A stretch of 64,000 bases of DNA, from the NCBI GenBank assembly GCA_010909165.1, contig VJWM01000044.1:2108001-2172000 (forward strand). The letters run 5' to 3'. Under the pieces are notes generated by a model. That model was not told the origin of the DNA, searched no databases, and saw only the letters and a list, made by a program, of their open reading frames with translations. Below are positions 9,877-22,919 of the stretch, piece after piece. Within the stretch, counting starts at the first letter, position 1; every line of letters starts with the position of its first letter. Made by a program: the position numbers and the translations under genes. Source of the stretch: Anthoceros angustus. Taxonomy: Eukaryota; Streptophyta; Anthocerotopsida; Anthocerotales; Anthocerotaceae.

Positions 9877-12800
9877 TCTATTCATTCAGTTTTAATAGAA
9901 TAATTATATTTAACAAGATATTTATTTTACTTATATGAAAGAAATAATTCACGAGAACGGTTTGGACGTAATCAACAAATAATGTCATGAGTAGTCATAT
10001 GAAAGAAGCCGAGTCTTAGCCCGTGTGCTTGCGCGCAGGAACTGGTACGAGCACAGACGGATGGGGCCGCTGCGCCAGGCTCCTGGTAGCCTTGAATACT
10101 CCCCGTAGCGGATGTGCTTCCCATGCATCTTCCGGGAATACACAGAATACACAGAAAATCACACGGCCCTAGAAAACGGATAACGGAGCTTACCACAGGT
10201 CTATCCCTCCTCAACGGTGGAGCTTACACATTTCATCCTTTCATCCTTTCATCCGTGGTCCGTGGGTCCAAGACGGACTTCCAGTTGATACAGTGCTTCC
10301 ACGTGCGATACGTACGAGGAGTGACGTTCAACAAGGTGAAGTGAAAAAGATTTGGGATGTGGTGGCCTGGATAGATGTGAAACAGTGGCTGGCTGGCATT
10401 GCTTTGCGGAATGGTCGGAGATGTCGATAAGGGTTGAAGGCGAAAGCAAGGTGGCAGCCGGTGGAGCTGCTGCACGTACACATAAATCCGTTAGTCATGT
10501 GCAGAGTGGAGGAGAGTGTATAGTATGTAGACCGTAAAAGGAGACTCCCGCTTTTATGCGATTCTCCCTGCCACGAAGAAAGTGGCTGAAATCTGAAAAA
10601 GCTAGGCTTTCAGCTGGCGCGGGGACGGACATGCAGCAGACTGTGACAAAGCGAAGCAAAGTGGGGCCTCTCCAATCCCTTCCTTGGCTTGCGGAGGTTT
10701 CCTGTGCACCCACCGCACTTGCATGTATGATGATGTTACAGTAAACATACCGGAGTGTACATATGGAGTGTATGGTATGCATACCCGACGCGGTTGCGTA
10801 CTCCTGTTGGGACTAGGGTCACACCAAATGAGCCTCTGAAGAGTGACAAAGACACAGAATGTGAGATGCAGCTGGCAGCTGTGTACAGACAGCGAATTCA
10901 ATTGGGCAGCAGCCTGCAGTTAATAAAACAGCAACCATCAGCCGTGCGCTTTCTGCGCACCACTCTACACGGCCTTCACTCTTCTGACAAGCCCAGGGCC
11001 TGTGCGCACGCACGACGCACTGCCTTGATGCTCCACTCCCCTCATTATAATAATACGTGAACATGATAGGAGTAGGACATTGTACATGCCTCCGCACTTG
11101 GCCGGAACCGGAAGTTGGAACAGGAAGCAGATGCAGCAGGCGTCACGGTTGGCTGCAGCTGGACACTCTTGTGCACAGTGACACATACATGCGCATACAT
11201 ATGCCCATTACAAGTCACAAGAATATCATGTTCACAACCATGATAAGCCGAGAGCCTGCTCATCACACACATGAAAGCCAGTTGAATCCCTCCACACAAA
11301 GCCCTCCAATGAGAACCGCTCACTTGGCAGATGCCCCCAACCCTGTCCGTGGCCGGTGATGAGCAGTTCAGGCTGTTGTATGTGCGACAGTGTGTCCCCC
11401 TCGGGCCTCGGCACAGTAACTTCAACCCTAAAACACGGCCATGAACCCACCTGTGATGCACTGGACAACAGTACGCTTCCCCGGCCCCCTGCAGCCTGCA
11501 GAGCACACAAACCTAATCCCCAGCTGCCCGCAGACGCAGCCCAGCCCATGTGTCTGCTGGGAACTTTGGGATGCGCCCATGGCGCAGCAGCGGAGGAAAG
11601 GCGCGCAACCTGGGATTTTTCTTCTCCTTTCCCGGCACGGCAAGGATCGAAGCCCGAGCAGCATGGGAAGTCGGGCTTGGTCCACAGCATCCCTCCAATC
11701 AGCGAGACATGGCTCCACATATTTATATGTACATCATCTCCCGCCCCTGCTGCCGCACTGCCTTTCAAATTCCGCTTCCCGACGCCTCCTGCCCTTGTTT
11801 GTTGCCTCCTGCTTCTTCCCGGCGGGCCCGCACCTCCGGCCAGCGTCGTCGCACCATCTCTTATCCCGTCCGAGCAACATGTGAGTGATGATGCAAGTGC
11901 CAAATTCCGTTGTATGTTTTTTGTGCCTCGTGACAAGAAGGGACAAGGTCCTCCAATCCGCGGGAGCCTTTTGATCCCCGCCTGACGCCATCGCGCTCCG
12001 CAAAACAATAAACAAAGAAATAAAAAGGCTGCTGCGGGCCGCGGGCGCGGACTCTCAGGCGCGCCAGTTGCAAGAGACTTGTCTGCGGGGGAAGGCGGGG
12101 GGAAGGGAAGGCTGGTGGGGCCCGCCGCGGAATGTCTCGCATACATAACATGCATGCGACATGGCATGCGCATGGATGCATGCATACATCTCATCCATAT
12201 CATTGCCGCATTTACGCACGGCTATATCGGGCTTCCCATTTCAGGGCCAAAGGGCCAAAGCATTGACTTCCGTCCCCAATGCCATCAAGTCGCACATGAG
12301 CTGGAGGCTGGCCCCGGGCAGCCCGCGCCGGGCTGGCTCCCCGGGCACCGTATCCGGGCCGGGCGATTGCACGCTTCACATTATGGCTCGTGTATGGCGT
12401 GAAAAATTGGTGGGGAACGTGAAAAGCCGGGGGTTAGGTATTAAGATATCCGGAAATTGACCGCCCACCGCCGACCGCCTCCCGCCTCGGGTTGCTGCTT
12501 GCTGGAGCAGCGACCGCGTTGGTCGTTGGGTCGCAGTCGAAGTCGGACCGGTTCGATTCGCGGATCCCGTCCCGTTCCGTTCCGTCCGTCTGCCATCGTA
12601 TCGCGATACGGGGGATTGGGAGGCGCGATCCGTATCCGGTACCGGCTCCGGGGTGGGCGAGGCGGTCAGCGTAACGAAACGGGCGTCCTTTCACCCGGTC
12701 ATCATTAACGGAGCCCGTGCCCGTTCCGTGGAGAGTGGTGAAAGTGGGCAGCGCAGTCCGCGGCTGTTGCGGTTTGCTGTTGCTGCTGTTGGGATGGCTG

Positions 12801-13693
12801 CTGCTGCGGCTGCTTCTGCTTCTGCTTCTGCTTCTGCTTCTGCTTCGGCTGCTGCTGCCGCTCCTGCGCTCCGGCTGATGAGAGCCTTTGCTTTGTGGCT
12901 GGTGTGATGAGACGAATCAGATGATAAAAGCCGCTCAGAGACGCGGCCAAGTGGAGATTAGAGCAATGAGAGGCAGCCACGTAATTCCGACAGCCACCGG
13001 ATCGCGGCTCGCTTCCCTTGATCGCTGTTCAGATTTCCATTTTTAGTGCAGAGCTGAAATCCAGAGGGAGGAGACCGACGAGAGCTGGCAGGCCCATCCG
13101 GGGCCTCTCGATTGCTCTGCTCTGCGCTGTTCTGCTCGGCTCTGCTCTACTCCTTTCGTTCTCTCTCTTTCTTGGATCCTAAGCTTGGTGCTGTCTGCGA
13201 GGTCGGAAGGCTGTAGGAAAGGAGGAGGAGGAGGAGGAGGAGGAGGCGGAGGGGGAGGAGGAAGTAGCTGGCTTCAGTAGAAGCTTCTGGGTAGGAGCCT
13301 GTCTGGTCCGCTAGCAGGCTGTCCCTGTGAGCCCGCTGCCTGCCATGGTCGGGACGGCGGAGGCCAATTCCGGGGAGGGCTGCCTTCCGCAGCAGAGACG
13401 GGGGCCGCTGGTGTTGCTTGGGCGAGAGGTGTGCGGGGACTAGTTAGACGGCGTCTGTGCCAATTGCGGCGGCTATGCCTTGTTAATTCTGGCGCTGGCC
13501 TCGGGTTGAGGAATTTGGGGTGTGGGAGCTGGGATTTGCGCGGAAGCTTGTGGACGCCATGTTGTAGTGGGGGCCCGGGAGGAATGTGAGATCGAGCTCG
13601 GAATTCGGGCAGGGGTTGGCCTTGTTGTTGTAGGGGTTCCCGAGCGGAGCAGGATTCAGGGAGGGAGGGGGGTCGGCTTGCCTGGGCGGAGCG
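9877..13693. other. Intergenic region and probable long 5' leader of the first BYPASS1-like gene
   Basis: Frames up to 323 codons are open on both strands at 11-12 kb. They overlap each other, are low in complexity and show no domain, so I do not call genes. From about 12.4 kb the sequence becomes GC-rich with simple repeats: a (TTCTGC)n/(GCT)n tract at 12780-12860 and (GGA)n at 13217-13262. This is typical of a plant promoter and 5' UTR just before the ATG at 13694. Confidence 0.5.
12777..12862 (+). repeat. Trinucleotide/hexanucleotide repeat (GCT and TTCTGC units)
   Basis: GCTGCTGCT runs flank about five TTCTGC/TGCTTC units. A second purine tract, mostly GGA, lies at 13217-13262. Both are upstream of the start codon of the long BYPASS1-like gene and probably in its leader or promoter. 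Confidence 0.7.
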
Positions 13694-16600
13694 ATGGTGT
13701 CTTGGAATAACCTGTGTCGCTCTCCGGCGACGGCCAGGTTGAATCCGGCGCTGCAGCAGTATTACGCGGAGGAGACGGAGGAATTCTACATCAATCTCGC
13801 CAATGGGTTGGATAACCTGGTTGTGACGATGGGGGCGGATAACGTGCGGGTGGAGTGGCTGGAGCTTGCGGTTTCCTTTCTGCGATCCACGCATTCTGAG
13901 GTGCAGGTTCTGGTGGATAAGCTCATCCACTATGCGTCTCCGAGTATAAAGGTGAGCTCGAGGGCGTCGCCTCGCCCTGCTGGCCTTGTCTTGTTTGGGT
14001 TTGTGGGATTCCTGCTTCACAATGCTTGCTGATTCGTCCTCTCCCTGCTGGGTTGGGCTGTGGCAGCCTGAGTGGATGGAGGCCTACATGGAGGAAAGCG
14101 GGAGGCTTCTGGAAGTCTGCGAGAAGCTCAAGCCGGGGATTGAGCGAATCGAGAGATATGAGATGTGTGTGGAGCTGGCTTCCCGTGCGCTCTCGAATCT
14201 GGATCTGGATGCCATTCAGGCTGACCTCATGCGATGCCTCACTCGGGAAGCAGCCAAAAGTAGGAGCATGAAGATGACTCCTGAGGAGGACCCGCCTTTG
14301 AGGAGGAGGGCTCCTCCGAGCAGGGAGTCCTTCGAGTTTCCTGTCTCAGCCTCCTCACCGATGGACACCTCTCCGGTCATGCCCAGCTCTCCTCTCAGGG
14401 TGCTGGATGTTTGCAAGAAGGCAGACAAGCTGATTCAGTCCATTGAGTCCATGAATCTGGGCAGCAGTGCTCATTCCTCTGGTAGACACGGTGGAGTGTC
14501 TGAAGGTGCCCTTGCTCGTGATGCCGTGTCCTTGAGATCACAGTTCATTGCGCTTGATCAGCACATTGGGGGGGATGAGCAGCTGGAACACTGGCAGTAT
14601 GGCATGGAAGATCTGGAGTCGCTGGTGGCGGAGGCGGAGAAGCTTCTGTACATGAGGAGACCTGGCAGCTTGACTGAACCACCGTCTCCTCCTCCTGGCC
14701 TGTTTGACGGGCCTGTTCCTATGCTTCCACGAGCCTCAGATACTGGCAGCCCTTTGCGTCCCTTCAAGATGGATTCCAACTTCAAGATAGACATCTCTCC
14801 TTCCAAGTCTTCTGACAGCTCCAGCTCACCTCATAGCAGTAGGCGTCGATCAAGCGAGTTCAGGTCTGGATCTCGTAAGCCTCCTATCTATCCTCATTCT
14901 GACAGACTAACGGCCGATACCAACAGTGATGCGGAGGTGACAAGCAACAGGCACAGCAGCCGAAATCTTTTAAGTGAAGCAGATCCCACCAGCAGCAGGC
15001 ATAGCAGACAGGTATCAGGTGACTCTGTCTGTTCGGTGGCTACCACGTTTGAGCAGATTTCAGCTCCCATCATCTCTCAGTTTGAGGCCAGCTTGACGGC
15101 TCTTCGTGAATGCAAGGAGGAGATATCCAGGGAATGGACGTCTAGTAGAAGAATGGAGACCCAGAAGTTGATTGCGGATGCAGCCATCTCTTCCAGGAGT
15201 GGCATGTCTGCAAGCTTTAACAAGTACTTTAGAAGCCGCCCGAGTATGGAGTCAGGCAGGATGAGTGGTAGCCGAAGGAGGTCGTCGACAGAAGGGAGTA
15301 AGCTAGCACAGTTTCTTGAAACCCTGACCAGTGACAATGAAGAGGATGGGGTACCGGAAAGAGGGGTGAAAAGAATTTCTTCAGACCTGAGTGATGCCCA
15401 CTTGCGGTCCGAGAAACCAATGCAGGCCATGAGCCCCATCACGGAGAGGGAAGATGGTGCTGCTACCGACGTTTTTGCGATGCGGGGTAGTGTGGCGGGA
15501 GTAAGCAGTAGTGGGGATATGGTTGTGCATGATGAGCCATCAGTACAGGCAGAGGTGTCAGAGAAGAGAGACTTGCCGAAGGTCGGACCGGAGGACACCC
15601 ATCAATCATTGAAGGGACTGGCAGGACAAGATTCTCCAAGGTTCCCATCTCGAAGTGCTCCATATGTGGCGAGTGGTGGAGAGCAGGTTGCTCAGGGGTC
15701 CTCACAACAGTCAGAGGTGCCAGAAAAGAGAAACTCGAGGAGGGGCAGACCTTACAGAGGTCTTCAGGCAGGGAAAGGACCAATACCAGATTCTCCAAGC
15801 TTCCTAGTCCAAGGTGCTTCGGCAGTGCTGGACAGTGGGGAGCTGGTTGCTCACGAGACACCAGCTCAGACAAAGCTTCCAGAACACGGAGATTGGACGA
15901 GGGGCAACAGAGCTGACAGAACTCGTCAGGAAGTGAAAGGAACGGGACCTGATTCTTCAAGGTACAAAGTCCCGGCAGCGGTGAAAGTACCTATAGGTGG
16001 GGAGGTAGTTAGTCATGAGCCACCACAGGCACAGGCAGAGGAGGTACTAGCAGAAAAGAAAGACTCTCCGATGAATAGAACCCAGCAGGTAGGCAAAAGC
16101 TCAGATTCTCCGAGGCGGAGTGTGAAGGGTCTCTTCTACCTGGGCAACCCAGAAGGGAAGGACAGTGTGGAACCTCCATCCAATGTCGAACAGCAGCAAG
16201 CCGAGTCTTCTCAGAGTAAGAAGGGGCAGGATCCGAAGTCGAGCCCTCGAAGGCGAATAAGCCAGAGTCTGGATGAGATTGCAATCGAGAGGCTCCACGC
16301 CGAGATGGATCCTTTTCTTTTCAGGGCTGCTAGAGGGGACGATACAGAGTCTAGCACTAGTAGCCAGGCTCCTCTCATGCTGGAGGAAGATACTGCTCGC
16401 TTTGGACGGGAGGAACAGGGATATACCAGTACCACAAGCAGTAAAGGGAGTGGTGGACGTACGCACAGAAGAAGTGGAAGTCTAGATGCAGCAACGCGTG
16501 CGACAGGGAAGGGGACATGGCAGAATGACAGGACGGAAGCCATACTGACGGCTTATTTGACTAGAAGGAAAGCTGAGAGTCGGCTTCTTTCTCTCAACTC

Positions 16601-18749
16601 TGAGATTACAGAGGAGAGCCGTTCATCCTCTGAAAGAGCCAGTCCAAGTGGAAGGGACACTGGAATTACAGTGAAGGTGGAAAGGGTGGATGAGTCTGAG
16701 AGTGCCTCTCTGCCCGAGATGTTCCCTGAGGAAGTCACTGATTTTAGGAGAAGCTCACGGCGTCTGATGACTGGGGAATCGCGGGCTCTGGAGCAAGCCA
16801 GGGGGTCATTGAATGCCAGAGTAGGAGACGTGAACAGGGAGCCTTTGACGGACCTGAGGAGTAAGAGCTCAGATGCATTCAGTGTTTGGCGAGCGGGTCA
16901 ACTGTCTACTGATGACTCTACCAATGCTGCCATCGATGCTCGAGAAGAGCCAGCCAGGCACTTGAGACCAAGCGGGAGAGTGGAGCCTCAGAACGTGTCA
17001 AATGTAGTGGCGAAGTTTGAATCCTTCTTCGATGCAGAGTTTGATGCAAAGCATGACATCAAGGGTGCAGAGAAACAGGTGCCGAGGAACTGGTCAGCAG
17101 ATTTTGCACCCAAGGTGAAGGTGTACGAAAATCCTCTGCACAGACCTGGGCCTGAGGGAACCTTCCCGGCTCCGCTGATGGGGCGCAGGACGAGCAGGGA
17201 TATCCGCCGCAGCATGGCACCGGCATCTCCTTCTCGGTTTTGGAAAATCGAGTCTCCTGCTCGGTTCTGGAGGAGGAGTACCTCGCCTGGTCATTTTCGA
17301 GGTAGATCTATGCAGACAAGCCCTGCTGGTAGGCAGCGACAGTCTTGGGCATCCTCCACCTCTCCCCACAGACTGAGCCTGAATCTTTTCAGCCATGTGA
17401 AGCATTGGATCAGTCACCACGGAGATCATGATGACGAGGATGTCAGGGATGGTACAGGACCCGGGAACCTGAGAAGATCCAAGTCTGCTAGCAACCCCAA
17501 GGCAAGTCCCCATCATCGTTATGCTGTGGTGAAAAGTCCTGGTAGATTGAGTTTGAACCTTTTCACGCTCCAAAAGGGTGCAACATCCTTTGTGAGGAAT
17601 TTCGGGTCTGCGGCTATAAAGCAGTGTGCACATCCCACGGGTGGCAGTTCCAGGTGGACCGGCCTCGGAGGTGTGTTCCTGGCCACCAAGGCATCCACAG
17701 GGGTTGTTTCAAGCTTTCTTCTGTGGATTTTGGCAAGAAGTGATGCAGATGTGCATCCCAGCTTGCTGCACGCGGACGTGGAGTACACCATTCGCAAGAT
17801 AGAAAATCACTGGTCAAGCTCGCTCAGCAAGTTGCAGGAAAGGGTGTCCAGGTTCGACGTGGATCAGAGGCAGACTGTCCCTTCCAGGAGAGGGGCAGAT
17901 GCAGGTGCATTTGAACCTAGCAGACAAAGTCATTCTTCTGATGACAGGAAAGGGAAGAAACGGTTTAGCCTGGATATCAAGCCCCGTCCCTGGAAGTCTA
18001 CTGACCACGGTGACAGGAGGCCTACGGAGCAGGGCAATCCCAGTCGGTCCTTTAAGCTGGAGAGACCGGCGTCTTTGGATCACCACAGCACGGAGCCGGC
18101 AGAAGGGTCCGAGAAGCCTTACAAGTCTAGAATCAGCCCCTGCTTCCACATCCAAGAGCTTAAGGAAGTGCACAAATGCGTGGAAGAGCTTCACGTGGGG
18201 CTTGAATTCCTATTCTCAGCTTGCCTATCCGCCCTGGGAAAAAACTCAGCGGCGCTCGAGCAACTGCCGCAGGAGAAGATTATCAGAGAATGCATACCCT
18301 CAGAGAGCCCGTCAAACTTGAGCAGCAGGAGGAAGCTATTTGACACAGAACACAAGGACGGAGATGTTCACGGAGACGGAACTTCGAGCCCAACCCTGCC
18401 CCTGGAAGCGAAGGACAGGAAAATGAATGTGGACGGAGCGAAAGGTGCAACCTTGGACCCCACCTACTCGGAGTTGAAATCGCACAGAAGGAAAACCACC
18501 GAAGGCAGATCCCAGCCTATTTCGTACGCTGGGTCCAGTTTCTCCTTCGAGTTGGACAATGTGAACAAGGAACAGGTGAAAGCGGTGGAGGCCATTTTTG
18601 AAGACTGGAGATCAGGCAAGATGGCTGGGACGGTGCGCAGATTGCATCAGAACATGGAAGAGTTCCGTTCAAGCCTGAAGACCGTCTCCCGGGAGGTGGA
18701 TGATCTTTGTGCAGAGTTGGAGAGTGGTAGGAAAACGCTAGCAGAGTAG
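13694..18749 (+). CDS. BYPASS1-like protein with a very long Ser-rich insert (1646 aa, 2 exons)
   Basis: Exon 1 is 13694-13951 and exon 2 is 14067-18749; both GT-AG borders keep the frame. Residues 1-130 carry the BYPASS1/ROH1-like N-terminal helices (YYAEETEEFYINLANGLDNL, then EWMEAYMEESGRLLEVCEKL). Residues about 140-1270 are disordered and rich in Ser, Arg, Glu and Pro (RSPSxxRRRSS-like tracts). Around residue 1284 is a hydrophobic segment (GGVFLATKASTGVVSSFLLW). The C-terminal part (ELKEVHKCVEELHVGLEFLF and VRRLHQNMEEFRSSLKTVSR) is helical, like the end of BYPASS1 proteins. Family members are about 350-450 residues, so this one is four times normal length. BYPASS1 proteins restrain production of a root-derived growth signal; the role here is unknown. 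A shorter paralogue follows 2.8 kb downstream. Confidence 0.75.
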
Positions 18750-21587
18750 GTTGTGCTCTGGCGTGAATTTCGACTCTCAGATGAATTTGCACATGGTAGC
18801 TGTCCTACAGTCTGCTAGGAACATGCCAGCCGCAGATGTTGTAACATAGCTTTACTTGTGTGCCGACAAATGCTCGTCACCCTTCAAGTCGGATCTCGAT
18901 CAATGCTTGACAGGACTTGACTCTGCTCCCGTAATGGGCTTGATCAACACAGCTGTCCAAGAGCATGGCTTCACGTGTTAAGTGGGTGGGTATGTCTGAT
19001 TCCTTGACACAAAATGAGGAAGATTTGTCGCCCACAATAGGGTTAGCAGACGTAGCACCTTTGTTTATAAATAGCTCCCATGGCCGTGCACTCCACTGCC
19101 CGCACTGCTGAACACCAGTGTTCGGCCTACCATTCTCCTACCGTGGCCCCCCCTTCCATTGTGGCAACAACGTGTGGCGTCCAAATCTGACCATGAATCA
19201 ACAGCATGCGTGCCTCCGTGTTGCAAGAGCGTATTGTATCCAGACACGAGTTGCACTAATGTTGTACAGGTTCTTGGGTTGCTATTTTGATGCGGTCTGC
19301 TTTTATAGGTTCCACAGCTAAGCATCAGGTAATCCACGCAGGAAAACCAAGGCTTGTGGGCTGGTAGACTAATAAAATGGTCTCGCTGGCCCTCCCCACA
19401 TGGCCAGATGTGGTTTCCTGCCACATTCTGCTTGCTGGTACGACATAGTATACAACAGGACGCAACGGCTTCCACCGTGTTCTGCTGTTGAGTCGGATGT
19501 GCACTGTGAGGTGTCCACTCGGAGGTCATCTACTGTCGTGCTGCTCCACTCGGAGGTCATCTACTGTCGTGCTGCTCCATGAAGCACATATTCTGGTGTT
19601 TTTTGATGGTATGAGTGGAGAGAGAGACTTTGTGGAGGCACCAACCACGCTAGGCTATGGGAGCGTGAGCATATTATATGCGTTAATGTTATATCTACCC
19701 TTGAGTGTGATAGTAGACTATTCAGGATCTCTCTCAATATTGTCTACTGTGGCTCTTGTTGGGTATAGATAGTCCACAAGGCTAATGAGGTCTTAGGGCG
19801 CGCCGTGGGTGAATGGCACTTGAAATCGATTTTATCCTCATAGCTTAAATGTGATGGATGCATGGCATCGGCCATGGTGGGGATTTTCTACTGCCATAAG
19901 AATTGACATCAGAAGTTTAGACCTAAAGTATGGATGACTTTTGTTGACATGAAAAGTCCAGGCTTAAAGTATGGAGGACTTTTGTAGTTCTGAAACGGAT
20001 TCGAGATGTGGCTTATAAATTATTACTGCCTAATTGGATTTCTCTCATAATGTGAAACCATTTTGTGATTTCAAAAGAGAATGAGGATATGAATAGGAGG
20101 GATTATGTAAATTCAACACATACCTCATAGAATGTAAGAGATTATTGAATTCTTGATGGAGAGAGGAACGTCTGTTGTTTATGTACCAAAGTATTTGGTA
20201 AGATTTCGTAGTCATGCACATCTGTCTAGGTTTCACTTGAGATTAAAAAATAAAAGAAATAAAAAAACTAATTAATAGCTGTCATTTGAGAAGATGTATG
20301 TACATATTAGTGTCGAGAAGATGTATGTATTAATGTTGCATGCTTCCGCAAATCTCCTACTAGTCAGGACTAGGATTTTCATCAGTGTTTTCTACATAAA
20401 GTCTTGTTCACGTGGCGGATGGAGGAATTAGCGCAGCCACTAATGAAGAGCTGAGCTGCCTAAAGAAACTCCGAGAGGTATGCAAGAATCCCCATGTTAG
20501 CAGCGCCTAGTTGAGGCGAGCCTGCGGATATATAAGGGCTAGAGTAAGGCCTTTGAAGAATGGTCACCCAATTCATTCTGCGCTGCAGCTGAGGGAGGGA
20601 GTTGTGGAGAGCCTAGCTAGTGAGCTTGTCGTTGAGTTGGGTGTAGATAGCCAGACTCAGGTGTTGTATCTTGCGAATAAAGAGCCAAGCGCGTGTGAAG
20701 CTGAAGCTGGACTGCGACTGCTGGACTCGCAGCCGCGCCGAGCGCTCTGCTAGGCTTTCCCACATTGCGTGCAGCGGGGGCAAGGAGCGGGAGCGGAGGG
20801 GCGGAGAAGGGGGACACAGAGAAGGAGAAGGGGCGGAGGAGACGGGAAGGGAGGGGAAGGGACCGGATCGTGGAGGCTGGCATTGCGACGAAGCTTGATC
20901 TGGGAGCAGCGGGCGAGCAGAGGGCGGGCAGGGCGGCTGTGTGTGTGGCTGCTCTGATGAAGAGCGCGGGGAAGATGTGAGTGCATCCACTGCAGGCGAG
21001 CGGGGCGTGGGTCAGCAGTGATTGCATCCACTGCAGGCGAGGTGGGCGCGCTGGTTTCGAGCTGCGGCCCGGGGAGATGTGATTGCATCCACTGCAAATG
21101 AGCAGTGCATGCAGGCGGGCTTGACGTGCAGGCGGCCACTGCAGGCAGGAAGGCAGGCGTGCGTGCAGCTTGGATGTGTGAGCTGGACGCCCTGTGTTTC
21201 TCGTGCTTCTGAGCTGCCGGTTGCTTGATTCTGCGCTCTCGTGGTTTGTTGAGGATTTTCTAGCCGCTGTCGTGCTTATCTTCTGCTCTTGGAACATCCT
21301 GCTTCTTTGTGATGTCGATTAGCTCTCCATGAAATCTGTAGCTGGGTTGATGCACCTCACTATCTTCTCTGGGCTTCACTTCTGAACAGTCTTGTCAGGC
21401 CAAGGCCTTGTTCCTTCCTTCATGCCTCATTTGGATGGATGTGTGTCAGTCCTAGCTGCTGGTGACTGATCTGGTTCCTGCATCGCTCGTATTCCGCGCT
21501 GAGAAGCGGTGTAGACTATTAGCTCGACAAGGAGGTAGCAGAGGTCAGAGCTTTAAGAACGTTGGAGACAAAGCCAGTGAGTGCATC
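18750..21587. other. Intergenic region and GC-rich leader of the second BYPASS1-like gene
   Basis: No protein-coding gene is recognisable. A perfect 31-bp tandem duplication lies at 19515-19576. A looser duplication around 'aaagtatgga.gactttt' lies at 19927-19986. From 20.6 kb the sequence is GC-rich. The phrase 'gattgcatccactgca' (or gagtgcatcc...) recurs at about 20983, 21021 and 21081. These probably lie in the promoter or 5' UTR of the gene starting at 21588. Confidence 0.5.
19515..19576 (+). repeat. 31-bp perfect tandem duplication
   Basis: Two identical 31-bp units beginning ccactcggaggtcatctact are adjacent. No coding role is visible. Confidence 0.85.
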
Positions 21588-22919
21588 ATGTCAGCCGCCC
21601 CGAGCTCTTCCTTCTTCTCCAGCCTCGGTGCTGCTTTGAAGTTGCCCCTGTCTCCTGCTAGCAACATCTTCGCTGGATCAAGCAAGCGTGGAATCAGCGG
21701 GATACAGAATTTCGATGTCAACCTCACCGACAAGCTGGAGGGCCTGAAGCCCTCCTCCGAGACAGATTTCCTGTCACTACCGTGGCTGTCTTCGGGAATG
21801 TCCATCGTCCTCGCTTCGCACTCGGCAGTGGAGAGCCTGATTCCCGACCTGGAGCAGTCTCCGCTCACGAAGCGAGACGAGAAGTGGGTGTCGGACTTCC
21901 TGGACGAGAGTGCCAAGCTGCTGGACGTGTGCAACGGGCTGCGGGAGGGTGTGTCTCAGCTGGAAGAATGCCAGATGCTGGTGCACCTGGTGCTGCACAA
22001 CCTGAACGTGAACTCTGCGGCCGCTTTCACGGAGTCCCAGCTGCAGAAGGCGAGGAAAGCGGTGCTGGATTTCCAGGCTCTCACAGAGAGGCCCCCGGGG
22101 GACGACGACCAGGACTTGTCCTGGCCAGAGAGGACAATCAGCTCTGGGAGCTCTGGAAGGCTTTTCTCGCTGGAGAGGAAGAGATCCAACAGCTGGGGGG
22201 TATCCAAGGACAAGGCCGCTCTGCAAAGGCTGCAAAGCAAGTCCAGCAATGGCAGCAGCCACGGAGGGAGCTCTAACGGGAGCAGCTTGCCGGAGCTCCC
22301 GGAAAACGGAAGCGTGGGCAAGTCGGTGAAGAAGTCAGGGGATCAGATCCCGGAGATCGAGCTGCTCAAGAGCATGACGGAGAAATTCCTTCCCCCCAAG
22401 GGCGTTGACACCAGCAAGGGAAGGAACGCCTTCATAGCCGGGATCTACGCAGCGAAGGTGACCACCGTGTGCGTGCTGGGCGTGGTGTATGTGACTCTCA
22501 CCAGCAAGGCTGGCGGGGACGGCCTGAGCCTGCTCATGAGCTGCTCATCCCAGATCAGCCGTCAATTCATGTGGGCTGCGCCTCTTCTGGACTTGCTGGA
22601 CAGGGTGGCCATGGAGATCGGATGGCAGAGGAAGCAGACGAAATTGACGTCCTTCCTCGCGGAGCTGGTGAGGATAGACACCAGCATGAGCCGGCTCCTG
22701 GACATGATCCAAGCTGCTCGAGCCGGGAGAGCGTTCCCCGTCCCTGCTAGACTGGAGGATGAAATGCGGGAGGAACTCACCGTTTTGAAGCAGCACTTGG
22801 AGGATTTCGAGCACGGGCTTAACAACCTGGAGGAGCAAGTGAATGAATTGTTCCGTATGTTGATTGCCAGCAGGACGCAGCTGCTGGATGTGCTGGGCAG
22901 CTCCAAAGGGCTCTTCTGA
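21588..22919 (+). CDS. BYPASS1-like family protein (443 aa, single exon)
   Basis: The first ATG of the frame is at 21588; upstream codons in the frame lack ATG. Residues about 93-130 (DEKWVSDFLDESAKLLDVCN, then GLREGVSQLEECQMLVHLVL) match the diagnostic BYPASS1/ROH1 segment DKWVDVYLDxSVKLLDxCN. A Ser-rich linker of about 90 residues follows. The central hydrophobic piece (AAKVTTVCVLGVVYVTLTS, residues about 287-305) is a likely membrane segment or buried helix. The C-terminus is a coiled coil (ELTVLKQHLEDFEHGLNNLE). Length is normal for the family. It lies on the same strand as the much longer paralogue and is probably a tandem duplicate. The function is unassigned beyond the family. Confidence 0.8.
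   Translation: MSAAPSSSFFSSLGAALKLPLSPASNIFAGSSKRGISGIQNFDVNLTDKLEGLKPSSETDFLSLPWLSSGMSIVLASHSAVESLIPDLEQSPLTKRDEKWVSDFLDESAKLLDVCNGLREGVSQLEECQMLVHLVLHNLNVNSAAAFTESQLQKARKAVLDFQALTERPPGDDDQDLSWPERTISSGSSGRLFSLERKRSNSWGVSKDKAALQRLQSKSSNGSSHGGSSNGSSLPELPENGSVGKSVKKSGDQIPEIELLKSMTEKFLPPKGVDTSKGRNAFIAGIYAAKVTTVCVLGVVYVTLTSKAGGDGLSLLMSCSSQISRQFMWAAPLLDLLDRVAMEIGWQRKQTKLTSFLAELVRIDTSMSRLLDMIQAARAGRAFPVPARLEDEMREELTVLKQHLEDFEHGLNNLEEQVNELFRMLIASRTQLLDVLGSSKGLF

Noticed and set aside
11232-12203. 323-codon open frame on the minus strand (with a 209-codon frame opposite)
   Set aside because: Low-complexity, GC-rich sequence open in several frames at once. No domain, and it lies in the probable promoter region of the long BYPASS1-like gene.
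15077-16543. Several 100-173-codon antisense frames within the long BYPASS1-like gene
   Set aside because: They mirror the Ser-rich codons of the sense frame and carry no independent signal.
20617-21297. 226-codon minus-strand frame
   Set aside because: Shadow of GC-rich repetitive leader sequence before the second BYPASS1-like gene; no conserved motif.
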